From Microbacterium maritypicum (GTDB taxonomy: Bacteria > Actinomycetota > Actinomycetes > Actinomycetales > Microbacteriaceae), in assembly GCF_008868125.1 (NCBI RefSeq), contig NZ_WAAQ01000003.1, positions 310,001 to 374,000 on the forward strand: a stretch of DNA of 64,000 nt, read 5' to 3'. How positions within the stretch are numbered: position 1 is the stretch's first letter; each line of letters opens with the position of its first letter. The translations under genes were made by a program, and so were the position numbers. Below the pieces are notes generated by a model that worked only from the letters and a program-made list of their open reading frames with translations, was not told the DNA's origin and did no database searches. Shown here piece after piece: positions 35,387 to 43,514 of the stretch.

Positions 35387-36361
35387 ATGAAATTCGGACT
35401 GCTGCTGCCGCACTTCGGCGAGGAGGCGAGCAAGGAGAAGCTCCTGGAGGGGTCGAAGCTCGCAGAGAGCTTCGGATTCGACTCCGTCTGGGTGCGCGAT
35501 CACCTGGTGTTCGAACCGCACGGCGAGATGGAGAAGCCGAACCGCACGTTCTACGACGCGCTGACGACCCTCACCGCCATCGGTGCCGTCACCGACAAGA
35601 TCGAACTCGGCACCGGATCGCTCATCCCGTTCCGCCACCCGCTCGTCACCGCCCTCATGGCCGGCACGATGACCCAGCTGCTCGGCCCGCGCCTGATCCT
35701 CGGCTTCGGTGCCGGCACCTTCGACCACGAGTTCGACGCGATCGGCTGGGGCGACCTCGATCGGGTGGAGATGGTCCGCTCGAACGCCGAGATCCTGCGT
35801 CGGGTGTTCACCGAGAACGACGTCACCTACGACGACGGCATCTTCAAATTCGACAACGTCACGATCGAGCCGAAGCCCGTGGGTGGACGCATCCCGTTCT
35901 GGTACTGCGGCGCGACCCCGCGCTCGGCCCGTCTCGCGGCGGAGTTCGCCGACGGATGGATGCCCGGACGCACGGGCCTGCTCACCATGGAGAAGCGCAT
36001 CAAGACCATGCGTGAGATGACGGATGAGAACGGCCGCCCGATGCCGACCATCGCCGTGATCCCGCCCACGTCGATCGAGGACACCCGCGAAGAGGCGCTC
36101 AAGCACGTGAACATCCCGGGCCTTCTCGCCTGGGCGAACAAGGCCAAGTTCGCGGTGAAGCCGCCGTCCGGCAGCTTCGAGACCGTCGAAGACCTCGAGG
36201 GCCAGCTCATCGTGGGCAGCCCCGACGAGGCGGTCGAGCAGATCAAGCGGTTCGAGGAGGTCGGCACCGAGCACCTGGTGTTCGACTTCCGGTTCAAGTT
36301 CGATCGGTTCTTCGAGCAGATCGAACTCCTCGGTACCGAGGTGCTTCCGAAGCTGCGATAA
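35387..36361 (+). CDS. LLM-class flavin/F420-dependent oxidoreductase
   Basis: A 324-residue luciferase-like TIM-barrel enzyme. The start MKFGLLLPHFGEEAS, then FDSVWVRDHLVFEPHGE, TDKIELGTGSLIPFRHP, GPRLILGFGAGTFDHEFDA and PFWYCGATPRSARLAAEFADGWMPG are family landmarks. It differs from the two F420-type LLMs at 24.6 and 26.4 kb, and the cofactor (FMN or F420) cannot be fixed by eye. The ATG at 35387 is 2 bases after the amidohydrolase stop with AGAGAGGA upstream. Probable role: oxygenation or reduction of the ring substrate or its opened product. Confidence 0.83.
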   Translation: MKFGLLLPHFGEEASKEKLLEGSKLAESFGFDSVWVRDHLVFEPHGEMEKPNRTFYDALTTLTAIGAVTDKIELGTGSLIPFRHPLVTALMAGTMTQLLGPRLILGFGAGTFDHEFDAIGWGDLDRVEMVRSNAEILRRVFTENDVTYDDGIFKFDNVTIEPKPVGGRIPFWYCGATPRSARLAAEFADGWMPGRTGLLTMEKRIKTMREMTDENGRPMPTIAVIPPTSIEDTREEALKHVNIPGLLAWANKAKFAVKPPSGSFETVEDLEGQLIVGSPDEAVEQIKRFEEVGTEHLVFDFRFKFDRFFEQIELLGTEVLPKLR

Positions 36362-36401
36362 GCCGCGCACCGACGCGCGGCGATGAGACGAGAGGTCGAC
36401 G

Positions 36402-37229
36402 ATGACTGACGTGAACGACACCGCACGGGACTCGGCGGATCCGCTGATCTCGGTCACCGGACTCTCGGTGAGCTACGACGTCGCGCGGACGGGAAAGAAG
36501 CTGATAGCCGTCGAGAACGTCGACCTCGACGTGTTCGAAGGCGAGTTCATTACGGTGCTCGGCCCGTCGGGGTGCGGAAAGACGACGTTCATGAACGTCA
36601 TCGCCGGCCTCGTCGCGCCGAGCACCGGGGCGGTCCTCGTCGATGGGAAGCAGGTCCACGGCCCTGGGCCCGACCGGGCCGTGGTCTTCCAGGATTACGC
36701 CCTGCTGCCGTGGCGGACCGTGTTCGACAACGTGAAGTTCGGGCTGGAGATGCAGAAGGGCCTGCGCACCGCCGACTGGCGCGCGAAGGTGCAGGAAGCC
36801 ATCGAGATGGTGGGGCTCAAGGGCTTCGAGTCGTCGTACCCCCGAGAGCTCTCCGGCGGCATGCAGCAGCGCGTCGGACTCGCCCGTGCGTTCGTGGCGG
36901 AGCCGCGCATCCTGCTGATGGACGAGCCACTCGGCGCCGTCGACGCCCTCACCCGCGAGGTGATGCGCGACGAGATCGAGAAGCTCATCGAGGCGACGGG
37001 CAAGACCGTCCTCTTCATCACGCACTCGATCGAGGAGGCCATCCTCCTGGGCGACCGCATCGTCGTCTTCAAGAGTCACCCCGGCGCGATCAAGGAGATC
37101 ATCACCACCGGCATCCCGCGTCCGCGCTCGGAGCGCGCGGTGCAGCACGACCCGCGCTTCCTCGAACTCCGCGACCACCTCTGGGAGGCGCTGGAAGGTG
37201 AGGCCACGGCGGCAGCGGTGTCGAAATGA
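36402..37229 (+). CDS. ABC ATPase, NitT/TauT (SsuB-like) family
   Basis: A 275-residue ATPase with Walker [16 protein letters not shown]-loop [16 protein letters not shown], signature [15 protein letters not shown], Walker [15 protein letters not shown] and H-loop [13 protein letters not shown]. The LPWRTV segment is typical of nitrate/sulfonate/taurine/HMP importers. It is coupled by a 4-base overlap to two permease genes. The matching binding protein is probably the lipoprotein at 40031, encoded on the other strand beyond a NUDIX and toxin-antitoxin module. Confidence 0.92.
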   Translation: MTDVNDTARDSADPLISVTGLSVSYDVARTGKKLIAVENVDLDVFEGEFITVLGPSGCGKTTFMNVIAGLVAPSTGAVLVDGKQVHGPGPDRAVVFQDYALLPWRTVFDNVKFGLEMQKGLRTADWRAKVQEAIEMVGLKGFESSYPRELSGGMQQRVGLARAFVAEPRILLMDEPLGAVDALTREVMRDEIEKLIEATGKTVLFITHSIEEAILLGDRIVVFKSHPGAIKEIITTGIPRPRSERAVQHDPRFLELRDHLWEALEGEATAAAVSK

Positions 37230-38059
37230 CCGCGCTCCTCGCCACCGGGCCTAACCTCGGCAGGGGTGGTGCCGCCGCCTGGCTCGCGGGCCTGAGTCCT
37301 CGGGGCAAGGCGGCCGTCATCGCGGTCGAAGTCGTCATCCTCCTCGTGCTCTGGCAGGTGGTGGTGGGCGTTCTCGGATGGATCAGTCCGGTCTTCCTCC
37401 CTCCGCCACTCGCCATCGCGCAGGGCTTCGGCGAGATCGTGTCGAACGGATCCCTCGCCGCCAACGCCGGTGTCTCGGTGCAGGCGTGGCTGACCGGCTT
37501 CGCGCTCGCCGTGGTCGTCGGCATCCCGGTCGGGCTGCTGATGGGGTCCTCGCTTCCGGTCGACCGCGTCATCGGACCGATCGCCTGGACGATCTACGCG
37601 ACGCCGTCGATCGCCTATCAGCCGCTCGCGAAGGCGTGGTTCGGCTTCGGGATCGGCCCGGTGATCTTCCTCGTGACGATCAGCGCCATCTTCCCGATCC
37701 TGCTCAACGTCGCCGCCGGCATGCGCACCACGAACCCCTCGATCATCCGCGCCGCCCGCGTCTACGGCGCCGGACGGATGCGGCTGTACCGCTCGGTGTA
37801 CCTGCCGTCGACGATCCCGTTCCTGTTCGCGGGCCTGCGGCAGGCGGTCGTGCTCGCCACGATCGGCATGGTCGTGGCCGAGCTCGCCGGCTCATCCAGC
37901 GGCATGGGAGCGCTCATCATCCGTGCATCGAACACCTATCAGACCGACCAGGCGTTCGCCGCGATCGCGGTGGTCGTGCTGTGGAGCGTCGGCATGACCC
38001 AGGTGGTCACGGCCATCGAACGCGGGGTCGCGCCGTGGACGAGGAAGGGCAAGCGATGA
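37226..38059 (+). CDS. ABC permease, NitT/TauT family (first subunit)
   Basis: A 277-residue inner-membrane permease with about 6 TM helices and the conserved EAA-type loop [32 protein letters not shown] (residues about 172-203). The segment [16 protein letters not shown] near residue 52 is typical of SsuC/TauC proteins. Stop and start overlap the flanking genes by 4 bases. With the next gene it is expected to form a heterodimeric membrane channel, less usual than the homodimer of SsuC systems. Confidence 0.9.
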   Translation: MTALLATGPNLGRGGAAAWLAGLSPRGKAAVIAVEVVILLVLWQVVVGVLGWISPVFLPPPLAIAQGFGEIVSNGSLAANAGVSVQAWLTGFALAVVVGIPVGLLMGSSLPVDRVIGPIAWTIYATPSIAYQPLAKAWFGFGIGPVIFLVTISAIFPILLNVAAGMRTTNPSIIRAARVYGAGRMRLYRSVYLPSTIPFLFAGLRQAVVLATIGMVVAELAGSSSGMGALIIRASNTYQTDQAFAAIAVVVLWSVGMTQVVTAIERGVAPWTRKGKR

Positions 38060-38889
38060 GCGTCGTCTCGGCAACCGGAACCGTGCGCATCGTGCGGCCG
38101 CGGCGCGTGGTGCGCTCGGGTGAGGGCAAGTGGACCCTGCTCCTGATCGGTGTGGTCGCCGCCGTGCTGCTGCTGTGGGAGGCGGTGGTCAGCTGGTTCG
38201 GTTGGGTGCCCGCCGTGTTCCTGCCGCCTCCCAGCGCGGTGGCGGTGGCGTTCGGGCAGCTCATGGTCGATCCCGAGTTCTGGAGCGCCTTCGCGTTCAG
38301 CGTCACCAACCTGCTGATCGGTCTCGCGATCGCGATCGTCGTCGGCGTCGTGGTCGGTCTCGCCGTCGGCTGGTCGCCGGTGCTGCGCTTCATGGTCGCG
38401 CCGTTCCTGTGGGTGCTGTACTCGACGCCCAAGGTCGCGCTCGCGCCGCTGTTCATCCTCGGGCTCGGACTCGGCAGCGAGTCGAAGATCGCACTCGTGA
38501 TCCTGCTGGCCGTCTTCCCGATCCTGCTCAACACGATGGAGGGCGCGGTCACCGTCAACCCCTCGCTCGTCAACGCCGCCAGGGTCTACGGCGCGAAGGG
38601 GATCGGCCTCGGATGGAAGGTGATCTTCCCCGCCACGCTGCCCTACAGCCTCTCCGGCATCCAACGAGGTGCGGCCCTCGGCTTCACGGGCGAGGTGCTC
38701 GGCGAGTTCCTCGGCGGCACCGGCGGCCTCGGCCACCTGCTCGAGTTCGCCGCGTACCAGTTCCGCATGGACGAGGCCATCGCGATGGTCGTGGTGATGG
38801 TGATCATCGCCAACCTCACGCTGCTGCTCATCTCGATCCTCCGGCGACGGCTCGCGCCCTGGTACGACGAGCGCAAGATCGTCGGCTGA
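38056..38889 (+). CDS. ABC permease, NitT/TauT family (second subunit)
   Basis: A 277-residue paralogue of the preceding permease, with VFLPPPSAVAVAFGQLM, about 6 TM helices and the EAA loop LVNAARVYGAKGIGLGWKVIFPATLPYSLSGI (residues about 173-204). The ATG at 38056 overlaps the previous stop, and longer readings run through that gene. Last gene of the operon, followed by a strong terminator hairpin 15 bases downstream. Confidence 0.9.
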   Translation: MSVVSATGTVRIVRPRRVVRSGEGKWTLLLIGVVAAVLLLWEAVVSWFGWVPAVFLPPPSAVAVAFGQLMVDPEFWSAFAFSVTNLLIGLAIAIVVGVVVGLAVGWSPVLRFMVAPFLWVLYSTPKVALAPLFILGLGLGSESKIALVILLAVFPILLNTMEGAVTVNPSLVNAARVYGAKGIGLGWKVIFPATLPYSLSGIQRGAALGFTGEVLGEFLGGTGGLGHLLEFAAYQFRMDEAIAMVVVMVIIANLTLLLISILRRRLAPWYDERKIVG

Positions 38890-38903
38890 TCCGCCCCACG
38901 ACT

Positions 38904-38937
38904 CCCGACCCCCGTCTCATGCGCGACGGGGGTCGGG
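38904..38937 (+). terminator. Terminator of the hydrolase-ABC operon
   Basis: Perfect 13-bp stem CCCGACCCCCGTC / GACGGGGGTCGGG with an 8-base loop, 15 bases after the last permease stop. Confidence 0.85.
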
Positions 38938-38968
38938 TCCGGTCTACGGGCAGGGATAGCGTTGCGGG

Positions 38969-39412
38969 GTGCCGATCGATCGAAGTCATATCCGCGTCAA
39001 GGCGATGCTTGTCGTGCCGAACGTGAAAGGGACCGCGCATGCGGTCAGCGTCAATGCCGCGACCGCGGAGAATCCGGGCGGATATCACCGCCTCGTCGGC
39101 GGCAGCGTCGAGGTCGGCGAGACCCACATCGATGCGGTCCGGCGCGAGGTGCGCGAGGAGCTGTCGGCGACGATCCAGGATCTGAGCTACCTCGGGGTGG
39201 TGGAGAACATCTTCCACCTGGACGGGGACGTCGGACACGAGATCGTCTTCGTGCACACCGGACGCCTCGATCCGGAACCCGCAGCGGAGGGCGCGACGCT
39301 CACGGAGAGCGACGGGGCGGTGGTTCCCGTCGTCTGGCGCAGCTTCGACGACGCCGCCGAGGTGCTGCCCCTCTATCCCGCCGGGGTCATGGGGCTCTTC
39401 GCTCAGCGGTAG
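38969..39412 (+). CDS. NUDIX hydrolase
   Basis: A 147-residue NUDIX-fold protein that should hydrolyse a nucleoside-diphosphate-linked compound. The Nudix box runs GSVEVGETHIDAVRREVREEL (residues about 41-61) with the Gx5Ex7REUxEE spacing; the final Gly of the box is replaced by Ser. The start is the GTG at 38969. The gene is preceded by the operon terminator and converges on the toxin gene, whose 3' end it overlaps by 10 bases. The substrate is unknown and a link with the flanking catabolic genes is not evident. Confidence 0.85.
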   Translation: MPIDRSHIRVKAMLVVPNVKGTAHAVSVNAATAENPGGYHRLVGGSVEVGETHIDAVRREVREELSATIQDLSYLGVVENIFHLDGDVGHEIVFVHTGRLDPEPAAEGATLTESDGAVVPVVWRSFDDAAEVLPLYPAGVMGLFAQR

Positions 39413-39660
39413 ATCTCGCGGCGATGCCCTGCGGCGAGAACGAGCACGACCAGACGATCGTCCTCGATGTCGTAGATCACCCGATAGTCGCCCACGCGGA
39501 CGCGCCACGCACCATCGCTGTTGACGAGCATCTTCGCCGCGGGCGGTCGCGGTTCTTCGGCCAGGAGTTCGATCGCCGCCTGCACGCGACGTCGGGCCTG
39601 CGGATCCAGCTTTCGCAACTGCCGCTGTGCCGGCGCAGCGATGTCGATCCGATAGCTCAC
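39403..39660 (-). CDS. relE: RelE/ParE-family toxin
   Basis: An 85-residue type II toxin. The core reads YRIDIAAPAQRQLRKLDPQARRRVQAAIELLAEEP, followed by AKMLVNSDGAWRVRVGDYRVIYDIEDDRLVVLVLAAGHRREIYR, the typical RelE mRNA-interferase fold with basic C-terminal residues. The GTG at 39660 overlaps the antitoxin stop in a GTGA, so translation is coupled. The second gene of an antitoxin-toxin operon on the minus strand. Confidence 0.9.
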   Translation of the reverse strand: MSYRIDIAAPAQRQLRKLDPQARRRVQAAIELLAEEPRPPAAKMLVNSDGAWRVRVGDYRVIYDIEDDRLVVLVLAAGHRREIYR

Positions 39661-39926
39661 ACGAGCCCCAGTTCCGCCTTCACTTCCTCCCACGGCACGG
39701 GGAGCGATTCGGTTTCCGCAGCTTCGCGGCGTGCTGCCACGGCGGCGGCCGCGTCCTCGGCGTCCTCGGCGATCTCGCGAAGTCGATCGAATTCATCCGC
39801 GTCGACGATGGCCACGACGCGACGCCCACGGCGGGACAGGAACACGGGCTCGTGTGTGAGGTGGGCACGATCGACGAGCGCGCCGAGCTGACGCTTGGCA
39901 TCGGAGACGGGCAGCACATCAGTCAT
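39657..39926 (-). CDS. Phd/YefM-family antitoxin
   Basis: An 89-residue antitoxin. The N-terminal DNA-binding part VLPVSDAKRQLGALVDRAHLTHEPVFLSRRGRRVVAIVD is characteristic of Phd/YefM proteins. The C-terminal half (EDAEDAAAAVAARREAAETESLPVPWEEVKAELG) should wrap the toxin. The ATG at 39926 is used because a longer frame would include the operator palindrome upstream. It is expected to repress its own operon together with the toxin. Confidence 0.9.
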   Translation of the reverse strand: MTDVLPVSDAKRQLGALVDRAHLTHEPVFLSRRGRRVVAIVDADEFDRLREIAEDAEDAAAAVAARREAAETESLPVPWEEVKAELGLV

Positions 39927-39935
39927 GGTCTTATG

Positions 39936-39966
39936 GTACCAAACGATCAAACTGATCGTTTGGTAC
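39936..39966. promoter_or_regulatory. Toxin-antitoxin operator palindrome
   Basis: Perfect 14-bp inverted repeat GTACCAAACGATCA / TGATCGTTTGGTAC with a 3-base spacer, ending 10 bases upstream of the antitoxin start. Length and position fit an autoregulatory operator for the Phd-type antitoxin. Confidence 0.85.
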
Positions 39967-39971
39967 ATCCG

Positions 39972-40020
39972 CACACGAAGAGGCCCCACCGCCATGCGCA
40001 ACGGTGGGGCCTCTCGTGTG
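39972..40020 (-). terminator. Terminator of the binding-protein gene
   Basis: A 19-bp stem (CACACGA...GGCCCCACCG against its complement, with one bulged base) around a 10-base loop, just downstream of the minus-strand binding-protein gene that ends at 40031. Confidence 0.85.
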
Positions 40021-40030
40021 GCTCAGCGGG

Positions 40031-41107
40031 TCACGGGTAGGGCAGCGTCGCCGGTCCCTCGTTGTCGAGGCCCAGGAGCTCCTGCGCCTTGCGGAGGTAG
40101 ACGAGCTGCTCTGCGTCGAACTCGAGCGGTTCGAGCTTCTGCGTCTCGATGGTGGTGTCCCATGCCTCGTCGTCGAAGTACAGGTTCGGGCAGGCGAGGT
40201 GACCGTCGAGGATCCAGACGCTGTCCGAACCCCGCAGTTCCGCGACGTCGAAGTCGTTGGCCTCGTAGATGTCCAGCGCCTCCTCCGCGTTCTCGGGGAA
40301 CTCGCCGGGCGCGGGTGCGGTCATGAAGTCGGTGCCCTTGAGCGTGGCCCGCAGGAACCGGACCAGACTGTTCGGGTTCTCCTGCGCCCACTTCGTGCCG
40401 GCGATCTGCACGTCGTTGGCCCAGTTGCGCAGCGACTCCACGACGATGTTCGCGCCGTGCTCCTCGAGGGCGGCCCTGTCGTCGGCGTAGAACGGCTGCA
40501 GGGTGATCTTGTCGTTGACGAAGAACTCCGTCCACGACTCCGATCCCGGGCCCGGGTAGACGATCTCGGCGTTGATCGACGAGACGTCCCAGCCCTCTTC
40601 CTTCAGCACCTGCGCCCGCTGGAACTCGGCCGGGTCGCCGGGGGTGCCGGCCAGCACGATCGAGGTGCCGTCGAGGTCGTCGACGCTCTTGATGTCGGAC
40701 TGCACCGCGAAGTCGAAGTTCTGCCGGCAGTAGTGACCGGAGACCAGGTCGATCTCGACGCCGCCGCGGATGGCGTCGATCACGGTACCGGTCGACTCCA
40801 CGCCGATGTCGGCGCTGCCGCTGGCGACCGCAGCCGTGACGTTGTCGGCGGTGATGACCTCGACGGTGAGGCCCTCGTCTTCGTAGTAGCCGAGGTCGGT
40901 CGCGAGGGCGAACATCGAGTACATCGTGATGTCGGGGAAGGGGATGGCCACCGTGATGCTGGTGTCCTCCGCTGCTCCGGGTTCGCCGTCTCCGAGGTCG
41001 ACGGGTCCTTCCGGTGTCGGTGTCGACGAGGCGCAGGCGGCGAGCAGCGTCAGTGCTGCAGCACCCCCGACCACGGCGATGCCGAGTCTGTTTCTTGTCG
41101 TGCGCAT
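40031..41107 (-). CDS. ABC substrate-binding lipoprotein, NitT/TauT/NMT1 family
   Basis: A 358-residue lipoprotein. The signal peptide ends in the lipobox LAAC. The mature part has the NMT1/SsuA pattern: ITVAIPFPDITMYSMFALATDLGYYEDEGLTVEVI, then VASGSADIGVESTG and VDDLDGTSIVLAGTPGDPAEF. Relatives bind nitrate, sulfonates, taurine, riboflavin or hydroxymethylpyrimidine. It is the likely partner of the ATPase and permeases at 36.4-38.9 kb. It is divergent from the dehydrogenase gene at 41301, and two operator-like palindromes lie in their shared promoter. Confidence 0.88.
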   Translation of the reverse strand: MRTTRNRLGIAVVGGAAALTLLAACASSTPTPEGPVDLGDGEPGAAEDTSITVAIPFPDITMYSMFALATDLGYYEDEGLTVEVITADNVTAAVASGSADIGVESTGTVIDAIRGGVEIDLVSGHYCRQNFDFAVQSDIKSVDDLDGTSIVLAGTPGDPAEFQRAQVLKEEGWDVSSINAEIVYPGPGSESWTEFFVNDKITLQPFYADDRAALEEHGANIVVESLRNWANDVQIAGTKWAQENPNSLVRFLRATLKGTDFMTAPAPGEFPENAEEALDIYEANDFDVAELRGSDSVWILDGHLACPNLYFDDEAWDTTIETQKLEPLEFDAEQLVYLRKAQELLGLDNEGPATLPYP

Positions 41108-41167
41108 GACTCTCCATTCGGGCAAGTGCGTGCGACTCCTCCGTGGAGTGGGGCGCCTCACGCGGAT

Positions 41168-41188
41168 TTTGGGATACGGTATCCAATT
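41168..41188. promoter_or_regulatory. Operator-like palindrome, proximal to the binding-protein gene
   Basis: A 21-base site with core GGATACGGTATCC (perfect 6-1-6 palindrome) flanked by TTTG and AATT. It is an inverted copy of the site at 41254, matching 20 of 21 bases, and lies 61 bases from the minus-strand start codon. Confidence 0.7.
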
Positions 41189-41253
41189 TGGAATCACGTG
41201 TCCATGCTTTGCGGGATATCGTGCTCGAACAGGGTCTAGACGGGCCCGGTGTA

Positions 41254-41274
41254 AATTGGATACAGTATCCCAAA
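41254..41274. promoter_or_regulatory. Operator-like palindrome, proximal to the dehydrogenase gene
   Basis: A 21-base site with core GGATACAGTATCC (perfect 6-1-6 palindrome), ending 26 bases before the ATG at 41301. Its centre is 86 bases from the sister site, so each site would govern one direction of this divergent promoter and cooperation between them is possible. Confidence 0.7.
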
Positions 41275-41300
41275 CAGATTCCCGCGATGAAGAGGTGAAG

Positions 41301-42305
41301 ATGCGTGCCGCCGTGCTGAGCAGCCACGACCTGGACGGGTTGACCGTCGCAGAAGTGGATGTTCCGGCGCCGGGAGCCGACGAGGTGCTCGTGCGCGTCG
41401 ACACCGTGGGCGTGAATCAGCTCGACCTCAATGTCATCGCCGGCATCGGCCCTGGAGCGCAGGCGCAGCTGCCCCGCATCCTCGGCATCGACCCGGCGGG
41501 GGAGATCATCGCGGTCGGGGCCGGCGTCGACCAGCGACGTATCGGGCAGACCGTCGTCGTGAAGCCCAACATCGCCTGCGGGGCGTGCGCCCGCTGCCAG
41601 GCTGGAGACGAAGCCGACTGCCCGAAGCAGACCGTCGTCGGCGTGCACCGCGACGGTGGTGCAGCGGAGTTCGTCGCCGTCCCCACACGCAACGCGATCG
41701 ATCGCCATGGCCTCGATGCCGCGCAGGCGACCGCCGTGGTGCACAGCGCCTCGATCGTCATCAACGCCGTCCGCACCGTCGCGCTCTCCGCGGGGGACCG
41801 GGTTCTCGTCACCGGCGCGGGTGGCACGCTCGGCCGCGCGGCCGTGGCCATCGCGCTCGCTCGCGGGGCCGAGGTCGTCGCGGCTTCCCGTCGTCACCTC
41901 GCACCGCTCGGGGACGAGCAGGTCGTGCAGGCTTCGGGTGCCGAGGCCCTCTCGGCAGCCCTCGGCGCGGGAGAGGGTTTCGACGTCGTGCTCGACGTCT
42001 CCGGCCACGGTCCGACCTTGAGCGCGGGAATCGCCGCGTTGCGATGGGGCGGCAGGGCCGTGTTCTGCGCCGCATCGGTCGACAGCGACCTGCGCATCGA
42101 CGCCCGCGACTTCTATCTGCGTCGCAAGCGACTGTTCGGGGTGGCCAGTGCCCGCTATGAGGACGTGGCCGAAGCGCTCGCGCTCGCCGCCGCCGGTGCG
42201 CTGCCCTCGCTCGTCGGCCGACGCTACGCGTTCGACGACATCGCGACGGCGTATCGCGACTTCCCCCGCAAGGGCGACGGGAAGGTCGTCGTCGATGTGC
42301 GCTGA
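41301..42305 (+). CDS. Zinc-type alcohol dehydrogenase / quinone oxidoreductase-like protein
   Basis: A 334-residue medium-chain dehydrogenase/reductase. The N-terminal GroES-like domain has VDTVGVNQLDLNVIAG and the structural zinc loop CGACARCQAGDEADC with all four Cys. The Rossmann motif VLVTGAGGTLGRAAVAIALARGA (residues about 162-184) binds NAD(P). The usual catalytic-zinc Cys is replaced in the N-terminal region (Asn-Gln-Leu-Asp), so a reductase of the quinone/enoyl type is more likely than an alcohol dehydrogenase. The ATG at 41301 has AGAGGTG upstream. It opens an operon with a CoA-transferase and ring-cleavage enzyme genes. Confidence 0.85.
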   Translation: MRAAVLSSHDLDGLTVAEVDVPAPGADEVLVRVDTVGVNQLDLNVIAGIGPGAQAQLPRILGIDPAGEIIAVGAGVDQRRIGQTVVVKPNIACGACARCQAGDEADCPKQTVVGVHRDGGAAEFVAVPTRNAIDRHGLDAAQATAVVHSASIVINAVRTVALSAGDRVLVTGAGGTLGRAAVAIALARGAEVVAASRRHLAPLGDEQVVQASGAEALSAALGAGEGFDVVLDVSGHGPTLSAGIAALRWGGRAVFCAASVDSDLRIDARDFYLRRKRLFGVASARYEDVAEALALAAAGALPSLVGRRYAFDDIATAYRDFPRKGDGKVVVDVR

Positions 42306-42335
42306 CCGCCGTCGGTATCGAAGAGGAGACCAGAA

Positions 42336-43514
42336 GTGACGAGTACTGCATCCCCGGGCGCCGGAGCGCTGGCCGGGATCCGCGTGGTCGAGTTGGGTCA
42401 GTACATCTCGGGCCCGTTCGCCGCCAAGCTGCTCGCCGACCTCGGTGCCGACGTCGTCAAGGTCGAGTCGCCCGAGGGCGACCCGATGCGCCGGTGGGAG
42501 GGGCGGGCGAGCATGAGCCCGCAGTTCGCCGCCTACAACCGGGGCAAGCGCGGCGTGGTGCTCGACCTCAAGAGTGCCGAGGGACTCGCCGCCCTGTTCG
42601 CCCTGGTCGATGATGCCGACATCGTGCTCGACAACTTCCGCCCCGGCGTCGCCGAACGGCTCGGCTTCGGTCCGGACGCGCTGCATTCCCATAACCCGCG
42701 GGTGATCACGTGTTCGATCACCGGCTTCGGCCCCACCGGCCCCGCCGCGAAGCGCCCCGCCTACGACACCGTCATCTCGGCCACCGGAGGCATGTACAGC
42801 CAGGTGGTCCCGGCCTCAACGATCCGTCCGCTGGGACCGGCGTTCTCCGATCTGCTGTCGGGGATGTCGGCCGTGCAGGCCGTGCTCGCCGCCCTCCATG
42901 CCCGCGATGTGAGCGGGGTGGGCGAGCATGTCGAGGTCACGATGGTCGGAGCCCTGCTCGACTTCCTCACCGAATCCGCCTCGGCATTCCTCGAGACGGG
43001 CCAGGTCTCCTCTCCCGACTCGCGCCCGCGTCGTGCGCAGGCCTACGCCTGCCGGGGCTCGGACGACAGGGCGTTCGTGATCCACATGTCGGTGCCCGAG
43101 AAGTTCTGGACCGGGCTTCTCGACGTGCTCGAGCGGCCCGACCTCGCCGCCGACCCGCGCTTCTCGACCCGCGAGGCGCGTGTGCGCAACTACGACGAAC
43201 TCGACGGGGTGCTCAAGCAGATCACCGCCACCCGGCCCCGCCAGTACTGGCTCGACCGTCTCGCCGCGCACGACATCCCGCACGGCCCCCTGAACACCAT
43301 GGGCGACCTGTTCGACGATCCGCAGATCGCGAGCATGGGGCTGGTCGAGGAGATCGAGGGGCCGGACGGTGCGCTGCGCGTGCCGGTGCCCAGCATCCGA
43401 TTCCACCGCTCCGGTCGGCCAGAGCTGCGCTACGCGCCCGCGCTCGGCGCCGACACCGAGGAGATCACCGGGCTGCCCACCGCATCCCTCACCCCCACGG
43501 AAGGGACAGCCTGA
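42336..43514 (+). CDS. CaiB/BaiF family (class III) CoA-transferase
   Basis: A 392-residue CoA-transferase. Family landmarks are IRVVELGQYISGPFAAKLLADLGADVVKVESPEGDPMRRW at the start (residues about 12-51, with the catalytic Asp later), YNRGKRGVVLDLKS, DNFRPGVAERLGF and GFGPTGPAAKRPAYD. These enzymes move CoA between carboxylic acids, so it may activate the ring-opened acid for further breakdown. The GTG at 42336 has GAGGAG upstream. The stop overlaps the next ATG as TGATG. Confidence 0.9.
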   Translation: MTSTASPGAGALAGIRVVELGQYISGPFAAKLLADLGADVVKVESPEGDPMRRWEGRASMSPQFAAYNRGKRGVVLDLKSAEGLAALFALVDDADIVLDNFRPGVAERLGFGPDALHSHNPRVITCSITGFGPTGPAAKRPAYDTVISATGGMYSQVVPASTIRPLGPAFSDLLSGMSAVQAVLAALHARDVSGVGEHVEVTMVGALLDFLTESASAFLETGQVSSPDSRPRRAQAYACRGSDDRAFVIHMSVPEKFWTGLLDVLERPDLAADPRFSTREARVRNYDELDGVLKQITATRPRQYWLDRLAAHDIPHGPLNTMGDLFDDPQIASMGLVEEIEGPDGALRVPVPSIRFHRSGRPELRYAPALGADTEEITGLPTASLTPTEGTA

